64,000 bases of DNA from positions 21,733,133 through 21,797,132 of the forward strand of contig NC_090247.1 in the NCBI RefSeq assembly GCF_037325665.1, in the 5' to 3' direction. The stretch comes from Littorina saxatilis (taxonomy: Eukaryota > Mollusca > Gastropoda > Littorinimorpha > Littorinidae). The stretch's first letter is position 1. Each line of letters begins with the position of its first letter. Position numbers and translations under genes: made by a program. The notes below the pieces were generated by a model. It saw only the letters and a program-made list of their open reading frames with translations, made no database searches and was not told the origin of the DNA. Shown piece after piece: positions 33,650 through 45,253 of the stretch.

Positions 33650-34420
33650 CGACTTGTCTTATATTTTCCGCTTCGTTCAACCGACTGCGCGAGCGAGCGC
33701 CTGGGCGCGAAGTATTATGCTTATCATAATTTATGAAAATCTGTACCGAGTGACTCACGGCCTACCATGTGTATCACAACACAGGCGCAAGTTGCGCACA
33801 AGCCCGCGAGTGTTATGGAAACGACATGATTGCGATCGTCTGTTTGTTTGTGTAGCAAAACAACGGTTTCTCCCGCGAAATGGCGGGAGGCGTGTCGACT
33901 TTCCCACATGTGTGAGGCTGTAGCGAAGAGCAGAAAGCAGCGAAATTTGATAGAAATCGGTAGTAACGCTTTGTTTACCTGTCCACGTTGAAACTCCAGA
34001 CGACATCATCAATGTAAGCGGGAAGAATAAACGTGGGACACGTGGAAAATAATCCTGAGTCACAAGACACCAAGGTATCACCTTTCTTCTTTCGAAAAAT
34101 CCGTGCACAACCCAGATTCACTGACGGAGTACGAATGCCGCGTGTTTCCCGCAAAAACGTGCGTCTGTTTTTCTGTGGTGGTCAGCAGTATCAGTAAGAG
34201 TGCTTCCCCTTGATTGGATGAGGGTCGCGCGAAGCCGAAGAGAGTGAGAGAGGGCTCGCATGCAGTAGCCGAACACACCAATGTTAGTGGATGATTCAAT
34301 GACCACCGTGACCTCACGGGGATAAGATAGTGCCCGGTGTATTACCCATCCACTGATGCGTGCAATCTCATCAGCCCTTGTGGTGTTGGATTGTGTAACT
34401 GTAAGTGCCATGCTGCTTTT
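33650..34420. promoter_or_regulatory. CG-richer stretch with E2F-type sites, possible promoter
   Basis: CpG-dense for this window (CGCGAGCGAGCGCCTGGGCG at 33688-33707). TCCCGCGAAA (33871-33880) abuts TGGCGGGA (33881-33888), both E2F-type. A donor-like ACT|GTAAGT follows at about 34399 on the plus strand. It could be the promoter and a non-coding exon of the plus-strand gene proposed at 36079, but no coding frame supports it. Confidence 0.3.
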
Positions 34421-35106
34421 CTCTGCGTGTTCTAAACTTTGTGTTATCGTCTGCGTCAAGGCTAAACTGTTCGGGATTTTTTAATGTGTTTTGCAGACTT
34501 GGAGTTGAGGTTTCCTTTTACCTCAAGGTTTAAACATTTCTGTTCTACACTTTCTACTGGATGGCCTCTGCCAGGATGATCTCACGCTGAACTTGCAGAG
34601 AGGTTAAAAAAAAAAAAGTACGCATTTATGATTGACTGAATAAAGGATTGCATTTGTAACCGGGTGGTAACTTCTTACTGTCATTGTTGGCCAGTCCTAT
34701 TTAATAGGCACTACTGACTTTGAGATTATGACCCAAGTAGAAGTTTAAGTTCTTTCGTTTAATTTTTGTTCAAACTGATTCAATTATTTCAGTTGAGTGT
34801 ACTGGTCAATTTAGAAATGGATTCAACTTCCAGTTCTGAAGATAAGCCATCCTGATTTGGATTCTTTGTCAGTGATAATTCCAATGAAATATAAACTCGG
34901 AAAGTGCTTTGAAGGGGGTGCTTATTGCTAGCACTTCTGCTTGGTAAGAAGAGAATCACAATTAGTAGGTATAAGCTCTATATGTGTGGAATATTACTGA
35001 GACACCCATCAACACAAACTTGTGTACAGTAGGCTACTGGGTCAAACCATAGGTTGTGTGTTTTCAACTGCCTCGTTATACCCTAAAAACGATCACTGAA
35101 ACATTA

Positions 35107-35310
35107 CAGTGGAACCCGCTTTAAAGACCATCCCTCCCTCCCCCCCCCCCCCCCCCCCCCATTTTAAGACTTCACCCTTTCAGTTCAAGAACTTGATCTT
35201 TCCGATTTTCTGTTCGTAACATCTATAAATTTACACCCATGTTATGACTCACTCCTTTTTAAGACCTATGTTTCTCCATTTTTTGAGGTCTTAAAAAATG
35301 AGTTCCATTC
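35107..35310. mobile_element. Mariner/Tc1-like MITE, diverged copy
   Basis: Starts TA|CAGTGGAACCCGC and ends near GGTCTTAAAAAATGAGTTCCA; shares GATTTTCTGTTCGTAAC and CTCCTTTTTAAGACC with the 37-kb copy. It contains a long C-run (35142-35160). The right TIR is decayed. Confidence 0.6.
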
Positions 35311-35659
35311 TTCTTTGTTTTGCTCGTCAGGTCCTACCCCTGTCAGCGTTCTTACCGTGGACAAGTTTTTCGTCTTCGGCTAAGAGAGGCAATGCCAGAG
35401 GTCAAACATTGACCGATCAGCGGCGTGAGCTATAGCCATGTACCTCTGCCGTTGAGAGGATGGATCTGGATGGGAGTTTATGATCTTGTTGACTGGAAGC
35501 GAAACACGTGTTCTCACCCCTGCAAGAGGCAGACCCCACTTTGTTCAGGGATAGTCTCTGTGACTATGAGAGAGGAGAAAACCGAAATGTGTACAACCAA
35601 TAATGAGGACTTGCAGAGATAGGGATCATAAGTAGCTTTTGTGACAACCACAGGGGAAG

Positions 35660-35920
35660 AAAAATGATGCTGGAAAATGTAACTGTAAGTTGATTGAACA
35701 GAAACATGAATAATACACAGCTTTTGTGGTGGTATGAAAATGTAACCGTAAGTTAACTGAACAGAGATATGAATAATACACAGCTTTTGTGGTGGCATGA
35801 AAATGTAACCGTAAGTTAACTGAACAGAGATATGAATAATACACAGCTTTTGTGGCGGCATGAAAATGTAACCGTAAGTTAACTGAACAGAGATATGAAT
35901 AATACACAGCTTTTATGGTG
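35660..35920. repeat. 63-bp minisatellite, about four copies
   Basis: TAATACACAGCTTTT recurs at 35711, 35774, 35837 and 35900. Each full unit has GTAACCGTAAGTTAACTG. The period is a multiple of three, so long open frames run through it on the minus strand without meaning a gene. Confidence 0.85.
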
Positions 35921-36078
35921 AACAGGAGAATACAAATTGTGAAGTTTACAATACGTGTACTATGACTGTACATACAGAGGAATGGATGCCACATTGCTCT
36001 ACGTGATGACCGGTACAGTGAATAGTGAACGGTGTGAATCTGTGACCAGCCAGTGAGTACCAAGAGCCAGTGGTCAGC

Positions 36079-36162
36079 ATGGCAGCCATGGCCAGTCCCA
36101 AACACCTAAAAAAGGCCACAGGTCACGGACAAAGTGGATACTCGGTGTCAGAAACCATCAAG
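36079..36162 (+). CDS. Possible first coding exon of an unidentified plus-strand gene
   Basis: ATG at 36079 with a second in-frame ATG at 36088 (context GCCATGGCC, Kozak-like). It codes MAAMASPKHLKKATGHGQSG then YSVSETIK (28 residues), ending in phase 0 at AAG|GTAAGA. It is a basic, Ser/Gly-containing N-terminus with no recognised domain. It sits just downstream of a 63-bp minisatellite and about 2 kb from a CG-richer stretch with E2F-like sites. If real, the next exon must lie far downstream; the best candidate seen is at 63196-63228. Confidence 0.45.
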
Positions 36163-36217
36163 GTAAGACTTGTTTTACTTTTATAACATGCTTCTGTGTT
36201 GTAGTAGGTTTAGAATG

Positions 36218-36218
36218 T

Positions 36219-36260
<42 letters not shown>

Positions 36261-36475
36261 TTTATTTAGTTGCTGTTGTGTGTAAAGTTCTTGCATGTTG
36301 TATTGCATGAGTTATGTCAAAAACATTTTATGTTTTTAAGTCAGAGGAAACGGACGCGTGTGAAGCATGTTTGAATCATGAATGTTCAAATGCTGTGTGG
36401 AGTACGCTCATTTTTCTGAAAATACACCATGCTTGTTTGAGAATACCCCAAGTGCAAAACAAGGGGTTCCCAGGT

Positions 36476-36524
<49 letters not shown>
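36218..36524. repeat. (GT)n and (GA)n microsatellites in the presumed intron after 36162
   Basis: (GT)n at about 36218-36259 and (GA)n at 36478-36524. Confidence 0.9.
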
Positions 36525-36526
<2 letters not shown>

Positions 36527-37020
36527 CCCATTGCTTGCACTGTGACATCCAAGTCAGCAGCCTATGTGTTCACCGGCCTTCCCAGACGCACCAGTACTTT
36601 TCTTACATAGATCTGTAATTCTCTTTGTAACGACTACCTTCATCGGCTGGGGTAAAGTCAGCTGATGACAGAGCTGACGAACAGCGATTGTGCATTATTG
36701 ATGAGCGGGTGTCATAACTGTCAATCAATGCCTGCTTGTCGGTTTCCGTTGAAAGGTAGAACGGCGGAGGTCATTAGAATGCGTTCATCACCAGTATAGT
36801 GTGGAAAAGAGAGACACGGTTCCCCGCTATTGTGTAATCAATACTTAGCCTGAACTTGTGACATTCTCGCGCCTAGCTATGAACGAGGGTTTTAGGCTTC
36901 CTCCTGTCCTCTTCAGCTGCTCTCAAGGCCTTGTTTTTGGGGCAGGTGGTGGTGTGAACAATATTGAACCATTGTTGAAGCTCTTCCGGGCTTCTCTGGG
37001 GGGTGGGGTAACAAGGAGTA

Positions 37021-37211
37021 CAGTGGAACACCCCTTTTAAGACCCCCCAATTTAAGACTCCCCAATTTAAGACTCACTCCTTTTTAAGACCTTGTTTTCT
37101 GACTTTCTGTTCCTAACCTCTGTAAAAATTACCCCCATTTTTTAAGACTCCCTCATTTTTAAGGCTCGAATTTCTCTTTTTTTCCCAGGTCTTAAAAGGG
37201 GGGTTCCACTG
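37021..37211. mobile_element. Mariner/Tc1-like MITE
   Basis: TIRs CAGTGGAAC...CCCTTTTAAGACC and its inverse GGTCTTAAAAGGGGGGTTCC, with TA on both sides (37019-37020, 37212-37213), as expected for TA-targeting Tc1/mariner elements. 191 bp, non-coding; several TTTAAGAC repeats inside. Confidence 0.75.
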
Positions 37212-37554
37212 TATGAAGACTGGATATAAGATTTGCTTGCTTATTCTGTTGGTAGGGTCGCATTCCGTTTTGTTTCTTTTCAGATAATGATGAACTTTAT
37301 GTACGCGCTGTTTTCGTCCATTTGTGTGCCTTTCGATCACAGATAAAACTAAACACTTGCCGTTGATGGCTAACAGCTTTTTTCAGTGCTTGGCTTTTTC
37401 TCAAAACAGCCAGCGATAAGTTAGTGCACATGTAGTTTTAGTACATGAAGATGTCGCTTTGGACATTCACACTTACCGTTTCCAACAACCAGGCCTTTAC
37501 CTTCCTTGTCTTATTTTGACATGTATACAATTCACAGACGACAGAACAGATTGA

Positions 37555-37756
37555 CGATTGGCGTCTGGCATTATGGGGTTAGTGCTAGGACTGGTTGGTC
37601 CGGTGTCAGAATAATGTGACTGGGTGAGACATGAAGCCTGTGCTGCGACTTCTGTCTTGTGTGTGGCGCACGTTATATGTCAAAGCAGCGGCACCGCCCT
37701 GATAATTATGGCCCTTCGTGGTCGGCTGGGCGTTAAAAACAAACAAACAAACAAAA
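37555..37756 (+). mobile_element. tRNA-headed SINE, 5'-truncated
   Basis: Lacks the tRNA head; starts near GGCGTCTGGCATTATGGGG and ends GGCGTTAA(AAAC)n. 12-bp target duplication AGAACAGATTGA (37543-37554, 37757-37768), showing that the truncation happened on insertion. Confidence 0.9.
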
Positions 37757-38576
37757 AGAACAGATTGAAAGTTGATACAAATTTATGACATGTATGTTCA
37801 GAATGGGGTTCTTCAGGACTCATTCATACTTTTGCTTCTTTCTGATACATAAGAAGCCTGAAGGCCGGGCTCTCCGAGCAACCTCTCATGCATTTCAAAG
37901 CTTGTATGTCCGTGGGGTTTGATAAGGGCTGCTTTTGTCGTCTTAGGGTTAGACAAACTTACCTGTCTATTTATCTACCCGTATCTATTTATTATACAGT
38001 TCTTTAGACGCGTGTAATTGGTTGGGTTTACTGGAATATATGTATACACTTCGTTTACATGACATCTCTCTGGAATCTGGAGTTTACAATCATTTGTGAT
38101 TGTTACTTTTGTCCTTTTTCTGTGGAAAGTGTTCATATTTTACTTCGTTGCAGAACCCCAATGCAGGCCTAAGTTCGAATAGCTTCGCGCAACAGAGACT
38201 TTTTCCCCTGTGTAATACATGTTTTCATACATGTACTGTAATTCAAAGCCAAAAAGTATAACGATTTGTGAAGGGTTCTTGGCAGTGAGGAAAGTCATTC
38301 AAAAAGTGTTCAGACAAGGAACAGTTACGAGCGTTTCCGCCTTACAATTTGCGCAAAGAGACATGTACACGTAAGTACTTGAATTAGAGAGGTTTAATTA
38401 TGCTAAACATCACGAGCACTTGACGTGTAGGAACCAGACACGTCGATGTCAGTTTAAACTTGTTCAATGTCAAAGAAACCGTCACACAACTCTTGCAGAC
38501 ACTGATTTATGGTTGCAGATAAGTTTACCCATAAACATCCCGAGTAATATTCGTGGACGAGCCAGACCCAGCTAAG

Positions 38577-38798
38577 GCCAAAAAAAAATAGTCTGTTTAC
38601 GGTAACCCGACCGACCCTATTTTTTTCGCGCGACCCTAGACTTCTTTTTGGCATTTGGGGGGGAAAAAAAATATATATATCTTGTTTTTTTTGCAAAATA
38701 ACGTAAAAATGTTTTTTTGGAAAAAAAAAATCCCGACCTACCGACCCTATTTTTTTGGCCTATGTTACCGTAAACAGACCTCTTTTTTTTTTTGCCTA
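38577..38798. mobile_element. Harbinger-like MITE, copy 5
   Basis: GGCC, A-run, TAGTCTGTTTACGGTAACC at the left; GTTACCGTAAACAGACC, T-run, GCC at the right; TAA on both sides. Close relative of copy 1 (shared TTCGCGCGACCCTAGACTT). Confidence 0.75.
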
Positions 38799-39117
38799 AT
38801 AACTCGTCTGCAATCTCAGCCTGAAACTCGTGCAATGGCAATAAAACAGTTGCAGCTCATGCAGACAGTGTTTTATAATAGTTGCAATCATTGCGCTCAT
38901 TGCGGCGATTCGCATGATCTATTGGGTGATCTGAGTTCACTGATTGTGGTGATTTTGCTCGTAACCGTTTGGTGGCAACGCGGTCTGAATTATTGATTAC
39001 CGCGGCTGCACTATTCATTGCGTCAAGTGAAGGTAGCAAAATGATCGCCGCGTTCAATCGCTTCCGCAGAAAGCTATACAGTGTTGCCCTGTTTGCCGAG
39101 TTTGTGATCTGCAGAAC

Positions 39118-39149
39118 TGATCTGTCTGTCTGTCTGTCTGTCTGTCAAA

Positions 39150-39202
<53 letters not shown>

Positions 39203-39209
39203 CCTCTCG

Positions 39210-39254
<45 letters not shown>

Positions 39255-39277
39255 TCTCTGTCTCTCTGTCTCTCTGT

Positions 39278-39334
<57 letters not shown>

Positions 39335-39500
39335 ATGTGTGTATGTGCATGTGTGTGTGTGTGTGTGTGAGTGTGTGTGAGTTTGTGTGTGAGTTTGTGT
39401 GTGCGTGTGTGTGTGTGTATACGTGTGTGTGTGTGTGTGTGTGTGCGTGTGTGTGTGTGTATACGTGGGTATGTGTGTGTGTGTGTGTATGTGCGCAGTC
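39118..39500. repeat. Compound (CTGT)n-(CT)n-(GT)n microsatellite
   Basis: About 380 bp, purine/pyrimidine-strand-biased, then (GT)n with CG and TA interruptions. Long frames on either strand are artefacts of the repeat. Confidence 0.92.
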
Positions 39501-39504
39501 TTTG

Positions 39505-39608
39505 CTTTTGTTTACAATTATTCTCTGTATATTATGTTCCAAGGACAGGTTGGAAGATTAGGCTAAGCCTAAAACCTTTATCCTTATGTAATAAAGTTCT
39601 GAGTTCTC
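39505..39608 (+). mobile_element. LINE 3' end
   Basis: TTGGAAGATTAGGCTAAGCC, TAAAACCTTTATCC, GTAATAAAGTTCTGAG; same family as 5694-5904. Preceded by a (CT)n/(GT)n tract. Confidence 0.6.
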
Positions 39609-40392
39609 TCCCTCCCCTGTCTGGACCATCTGTTGGTGTGTCTTTACAGAATGTCATTGTTAGTAGTACCAAGTAGTTAATGTGCACACACGCACAAAAA
39701 TAAGTGGTCAGAAATAAGGAAGTGTGTGTGTGTGTAACGCCATTATATTGTCTGTAGGAAGAAGTTAAAAGCAGATGGACCTTATTGAGCAAACAAAAAA
39801 ACTAGTGGTCAGATATATAAGAAAGTATAGATCTGTATGTGTGCGCGAGCGAGCCGCGCGCTTGCTTGTGCATGTGCGTCTGTCTGTCTGCGACTGTGTG
39901 TGAGTGTAAGGAATTAATCGTTGTTAATTTACAGTACAACAACAAACTGAACAGCTCAGTTTAAGGTTTCCCCGCAACCAGTGAAAAAGACATACAAAAT
40001 CCGTACAAAGAACTTTGAATAATTGATTCCCAGGTATCAGCATTGTTTTGTCGGCGGATTGTTCATGGAAAACATTCTTCCCACACAACAAAGACATGAA
40101 AAGCTGCACCCGCTCTGAAGTCTTCCAGCGTGATTATGATTTCCTGGTGGGATTAAACCGATGCAACGTCAATACCGCTTGCTTCGACACAACTTTCCAC
40201 ATAATGCGCTATGATTGCTGCTTCTCTGCTGAGAGCATCAGGAAAACACGGCAGGAACCATGTTCCGCTCATGTTAGGGCCCCCCCTCCTGGACACATAT
40301 CCTGTTGAGGAGTGGAATTATGCAGTTAATAGGCTTAGGGGATCAAAGGCAAGACGTCTTCGCCGCTATCCGGCCATTTGATTGGTCGCGTT

Positions 40393-40713
40393 ACCGGCAC
40401 GGTTGGCCTTAGTGGTAAGGCGTCCGTCCCGTGATCGGGAGGTCGTGGGTTCGAACCCCGGCCGGTTCATACCTAAGACTTTAATAAAATTGGCAATCTA
40501 GTGGCTGCTCCGCCTGGCGTCTGGCATTATGGGGTTAGTGCTAGGACTGGTTGGTCCTGTGTCAGAATAATGTGACTGGGTGAGACATGAAGCCTGTGCT
40601 GCGACTTCTGTCTTGTGTGTGGTGCACGTTATATTATGCCAAAGCAGCACCGCCCTGATATGGCCCTTCGTGGTCGGCTGGGCGTTAAGCAAACAAACAA
40701 ACAAACAAACAAA
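40393..40713 (+). mobile_element. tRNA-headed SINE, full length
   Basis: Same family as the copy in E2F intron 6: tRNA-like head with GGTTCGAACCCCGGCCGG, body CTGGCGTCTGGCATTATGGG, tail ending (AAAC)n. 12-bp target duplication ATTGGTCGCGTT (40381-40392, 40714-40725). Confidence 0.92.
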
Positions 40714-40994
40714 ATTGGTCGCGTTTATAATGCGTGGTGCGGCCTCCTTGAAGATTTTGCGTCGGACTTGTTGAGTTGATGGTGATGATGATGAAGTCAT
40801 CTTGGAAGAGTTTGTTAATGTGTGAGGAGAGTGGGCTAGATATGATTCGTTGTTGCGTGTGTCTTTGTTTGCTTTGTATCGTCTTTCTGATTAGTATTAC
40901 GATCTAGGAAGTTGAACAGAGGTCCGTTTTTACCACGAAACTGACATTGAGTCAGGACATCGATCAGTGCATGTTTCTTTGTTTGTTCGCTTTT

Positions 40995-41824
40995 TGACTC
41001 ACATGCGAAGCAAAAGTGAGTCTATGTACTCACCCGAGTCGTCCGTCCGTCCGTCCGTCCGTCCTGGCGTCCTTCCGTCCGTCCGTCCGGAAAACTTCAA
41101 CGTTGGATATTTCTTGGACACTATTCAGTCTATCAGTACCAAATTTGGCAAGATGGTGTATGATGACAAGGCCCCAAAAAACATACATAGCATCTTGACC
41201 TTGCTTTAAGGTCAAGGTCGCAGGGGCCATAAATGTTGTCTAAAAAACAGCTATTTTTCACATTTTTCCCATTTTCTCTGAAGTTTTTGAGATTGAATAC
41301 CTCACCTATATATGATATATAGGGCAAAGTAAGCCCCATCTTTTGATACCAGTTTGGTTTACCTTGCTTCAAGGTCAAGGTCACAGGAGCTCTTCAAAGT
41401 TGGATTGTATACATATTTTGAAGTGACCTTGACCCTGAACTATGGAAGATAACTGTTTCAAACTTAAAAATTATGTGGGGCACATGTTATGCTTTCATCA
41501 TGAGACACATTTGGTCACATATGATCAAGGTCAAGGTCACTTTGACCCTTATGAAATGTGACCAAAATAAGGTAGTGAACCACTAAAAGTGACCATATCT
41601 CATGGTAGAAAGAGCCAATAAGCACCATTGTACTTCCTATGTCTTGATATAACAGCTTTGTGTTGCATGACCTTGGATGACCTTGACCTTATTTTGGTAG
41701 GAAAAATGTGTAAAGCAGTTCTTAGTGTATGTCATTGCTAGGTTTACTTATTTGACCTTGACCCTGAAGGTCAAGGTCATGTCAAGGTCAAGCATGTGAG
41801 TCGTATGGGCTTTGCCCTTCTTGT
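40995..41824 (+). mobile_element. 0.83-kb element rich in TCAAGGTCA motifs
   Basis: Starts TGACTCACATGCGAAGC, then a (CCGT)n run at 41041-41095; ends AGCATGTGAGTCGTATGGG, CTTTGCCCTTCTTG. ACTCACATGC and its inverse mark the ends. Nine exact TCAAGGTCA motifs (either strand) lie between 41360 and 41800. No coding capacity. A frequent type of mollusc repeat, from memory. Confidence 0.7.
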
Positions 41825-42329
41825 TTTGTATGCCTTTCAGTTTAATGGCTTTTAAAAAAAATTATTTATAAACTTGAGACGCAAGAGAAAAGTATGCTTT
41901 ATTCATATTAAACGGAAAATGAAATGAAAATCTCAATACGTAAAGGCTTATTGATTCCGGGCAGGACCGATGGCAACCGTTTACCTGGAAAAAGGTGGTG
42001 CATGTGATTAATGCGCGTAAAATAAAGCAGTGAATTTAAAAATCATATTCAGCAATTTGCACAAAAATAACGACTAAAGAACAACAACAACAACAAACAA
42101 TAACAACAACAGATCTTTCCAAAAGAAATTGGCTGTCAAATTACTCCAGTGGGCAACTTTCTGGCTCGTAGCCTATCATTTAAGTCAAGAATACGCACTG
42201 TGATGCGCACTATGATACGCACTAGCCCGCGCGTCTGCTTGTGACGTAATGTGATATGAATGGAGCGAGAGAGACGGATAGTGAGGGAGAGAGAGAGATA
42301 TATATTTGTTTTGATATTGTCGTCCTAAT

Positions 42330-42475
42330 CTTGATTATTATGAGTGGACTATTTGTGCCTCGATATTTTATTTATGTTCTTACGTTTTATGTTGTTTATT
42401 GTAATGCTGTATACACCACACCTGAGTTTCTCCTCGTTGAGTTAATAATAAAGTGGTCTATGTCTATGTCTATAT
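42330..42475 (+). mobile_element. Probable LINE 3' end of another family
   Basis: Ends GAGTTAATAAT, AAAGTGGTCTATGTCTATG with a (GTCTAT)n tail, the usual tail form of jockey/CR1-type LINEs. Confidence 0.45.
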
Positions 42476-42873
42476 GATGTCATTTCGCGCCAAAATCACT
42501 TCGCTCTATTGTGAGTATTAACCGTTGTTGGGCTTTGCGTTCAAACTTTCAAATGGTATCTCACACCCCCACGACAGGGCCAGAAGGACACTATAGACTC
42601 AAAGCTGATTGACTCCAGATAAATGACCACCTAACTGACCGTTACCCAACCAAGACGGACCTTGCACAGTGGATCTGTTGGTCAATGTGTAACAGCTGCT
42701 TGCATTCTGTCACGTTCACTTTCCCCCACCACTGAGCTATCGGGACGCTGATCAACGGGGTCGAATTCATTACTTATTGCTTACTTTCTCTGCTACTTAT
42801 TCATTTTTTATTCATTACTTATTACTTACTTTCTCCGCTTTAATTTATTTTTGTAAATTCTCGCTCGAAAGAA

Positions 42874-42975
42874 GCAATGGCTGCCTAAATGGCGGGGTAA
42901 AAACGGACATACACTTAAAACCGCACTCGTGCCAAAAAGTCAAGAGTGATCGTGGGAGGTTCAGCCCATGAAAGT
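42874..42975 (+). mobile_element. SINE 3' fragment (ATGGCTGCCTAAATGG type)
   Basis: 5'-truncated copy of the 3' part shared by the 8.9- and 15.8-kb SINEs, ending in (GAA)n. Confidence 0.75.
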
Positions 42976-45088
42976 AGAAGAAGAAGAATAGTAAATTCGA
43001 CCACGTTTCGGCCACCAACGCAATGAGTGCCCCAATAATTAAAGACTCTTCACAAAGGTCTAAACATAACGGATGACGTCAGTTTTTGCGGGAACTTGAT
43101 TATTTGCAAAATCACAAAGTTTGTATAATTTGGCTTAAAGCCATATGTACTCGATGACTATACACGCTAATTGCTTTACCAACAGCTGGAGACAGACTAA
43201 ATTAAGTTCCCTGCAAAATATTGTGGTCTAGGACCCCTTAATTAAATGTTGAGATATTTGAATTTTCATTTTGATCTGGATCGTCCTATTTATAGATTTG
43301 GCAACACATGTAACGTTGATGCAAGGGAGAGAACACCGCGGCTTTGTTGACATCCTCACTTTTTCAGAGGCTAGAACAAGCTGTAATGCATGTATTATGG
43401 TCCGCGCATGGTGACGTATCGTCATTATATGGTCTTATGGTGCGTTTGACATCGATTGTGGGCAAACTACACTTTGTAAACACGGGAGTGCGTTAGTATG
43501 CCTTTAAGGCCCCTATGGCTTTGACGTTAAGAAAAGACAAGTGAAAGTCATGCACACAAAATGAGAATTTACAAAGATACTACGAGCAATTATCACTAAA
43601 CTAAACAAAATCAATAAGATTGGACGTTTCCATAATTACGAGTTCGTCAGGAAATAAGCGCAGACAGCAAAACCTTAAAAAAGAAATGATTAAACAAATT
43701 GAGGGTTGGAGGGGTGGTGGTTACACGATACACATCAGTACAATAGAAACTGCACTGTTTTGACCTATGCCAGAAAATAGTGCAAAACTAGTGATTGCTG
43801 AAAACAGCATCGCCTGTTTATGTATGGGATTCACGCAGCATCGTCCATAATGAAGTCTCTGATCGCGGGGTTTTCTGTTACGGTTGAAAGTGTTTGAATT
43901 CGACCCCTTCACCTGTACTGACCACCACCAGTCTTTCTACGACTTGATTAGCTACAAAGCCAACTGTGCAGGTCCCAGGTGAAACATTCCCACGTCATTT
44001 TTAGCAGGGAGGGTTTACTTTCTGATGGCCTTTTCTCTTTTCTCCCGCCCTGGTTGCTGATTTGGCTGGAGGGGGAAGGAATGGCGTAACGCTTGCCCCG
44101 GAGTGCAACGGTAAATCCTGCATTATCGACCACTACCTGTGAAACGGACCATTTGGAGCAGCTGGTCGGTCACTTGAAAGGCCCCTTGGTACCCCCTTTT
44201 TGACCACTCGGAGGGTCTACGTCCAGACAAGAGAGGGGCGGGACACGTTTTGTTCTTCCATGCCCGGGGCTGGGGTAGGAGCCAGGTAGGGTTTTACGGG
44301 TGGTTGTCTTTTCTGCTCCATTGGTCACCGAGGTATGGTGACAATTGACTGGCCCTGACAGCCTTGCTCGGCTGGTTGCTGGTGACCGCTAGTGGCCGCA
44401 CAATGAAGATGTAACATGACCATCGGTCAATGCCTCAACTTTCTGCTGGACAGAGCTTGAGGCTGCCTTTCGGTGAGGGATTATTTTCACTTTTCAAGTT
44501 GCCTCTGTTCGGGTCTTTCGTTTGATCGCGACGGAGTGACGGATAAGCTGTATAAATTACAAAAGTTTGCAGACTTATACGGCAATCAGTTTCGACTTTT
44601 CAAATGTACGAGAAAGCGCGGCAAACGAGGCCTTCTAATGTAAGACGGATTTTCCAGTCGTTTGAATCAAAGGGAATCAGCGGGGTGACTACAATGCTCA
44701 GGAAAGTTTCAAACATATTGATAAGAAAAGGCAGAAATCGTGTACATGTAATATTTAAGAAGGGGCTTTTCCGTCTTAGTGAGTGAAGAAGCAATAGATA
44801 TTTGAAGACGCTCTGGTACTCGAAGGTGTCTGTAAACTGTCGAAGAAGTCATTAGGGGCTCCAAGGAAAGCATATTACCTGTCGTTGTCATCAAATTTAG
44901 TTCAAAAACAGGGTTAGGGTTTTCTGCAATAAAACCCAAAGCGTTTTTAGTTGGTTTTCACATTTTTTTTTTAATGACAATCCAGTTCTAAGGAGGTTTG
45001 GCATTCCACTAACAGAAGGTAAATTAATTGCACTTTGTGACTGAAAGTGAACACTGCTTAATGAACTGCCATTGACTGTATAATCCGA
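42976..45088. other. No gene recognised
   Basis: Includes a 60-codon frame at 44604-44786 (MYEKARQTRPSNVRRIFQS...) whose end overlaps a GTGAGT donor-like site, but nothing links it to a gene. 45265-46318 and 46708-47409 are also empty. Confidence 0.45.
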
Positions 45089-45099
45089 ATTCCGGTGTT

Positions 45100-45253
45100 C
45101 TACGCGCGTTGCAAGCCCCTGGAGCAATTTTTTGATTGGTGCTGTTGTGAACAAGAAACAATTGACAAGTGGCTCTATCCCATCTCCCCCCTTTCCCCGT
45201 CGCGATATAACCTTCGTGGTTGAAAACGACGTTAAACACCAAATAAGGAAAGT
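45100..45253 (+). mobile_element. Family B SINE, 5'-truncated
   Basis: 3' part from GTTGCAAGCCCCTGGAGC to CACCAAATAAGG; 11-bp target duplication ATTCCGGTGTT (45089-45099, 45254-45264). Confidence 0.88.

Noticed and set aside
35626-36105. 159-codon minus-strand frame with a repeated YYSYLCSVNLRLHF block
   Set aside because: Produced by the 63-bp minisatellite, whose period is a multiple of three; no start context or homology recognised.
39054-39676. Frames of 100-162 codons through the 39-kb microsatellite
   Set aside because: Low-complexity repeat translation.
44604-44786. 60-codon plus frame ending in a GTGAGT donor-like site
   Set aside because: Isolated, no acceptor partner or motif; could be chance. 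Noted in the region entry.
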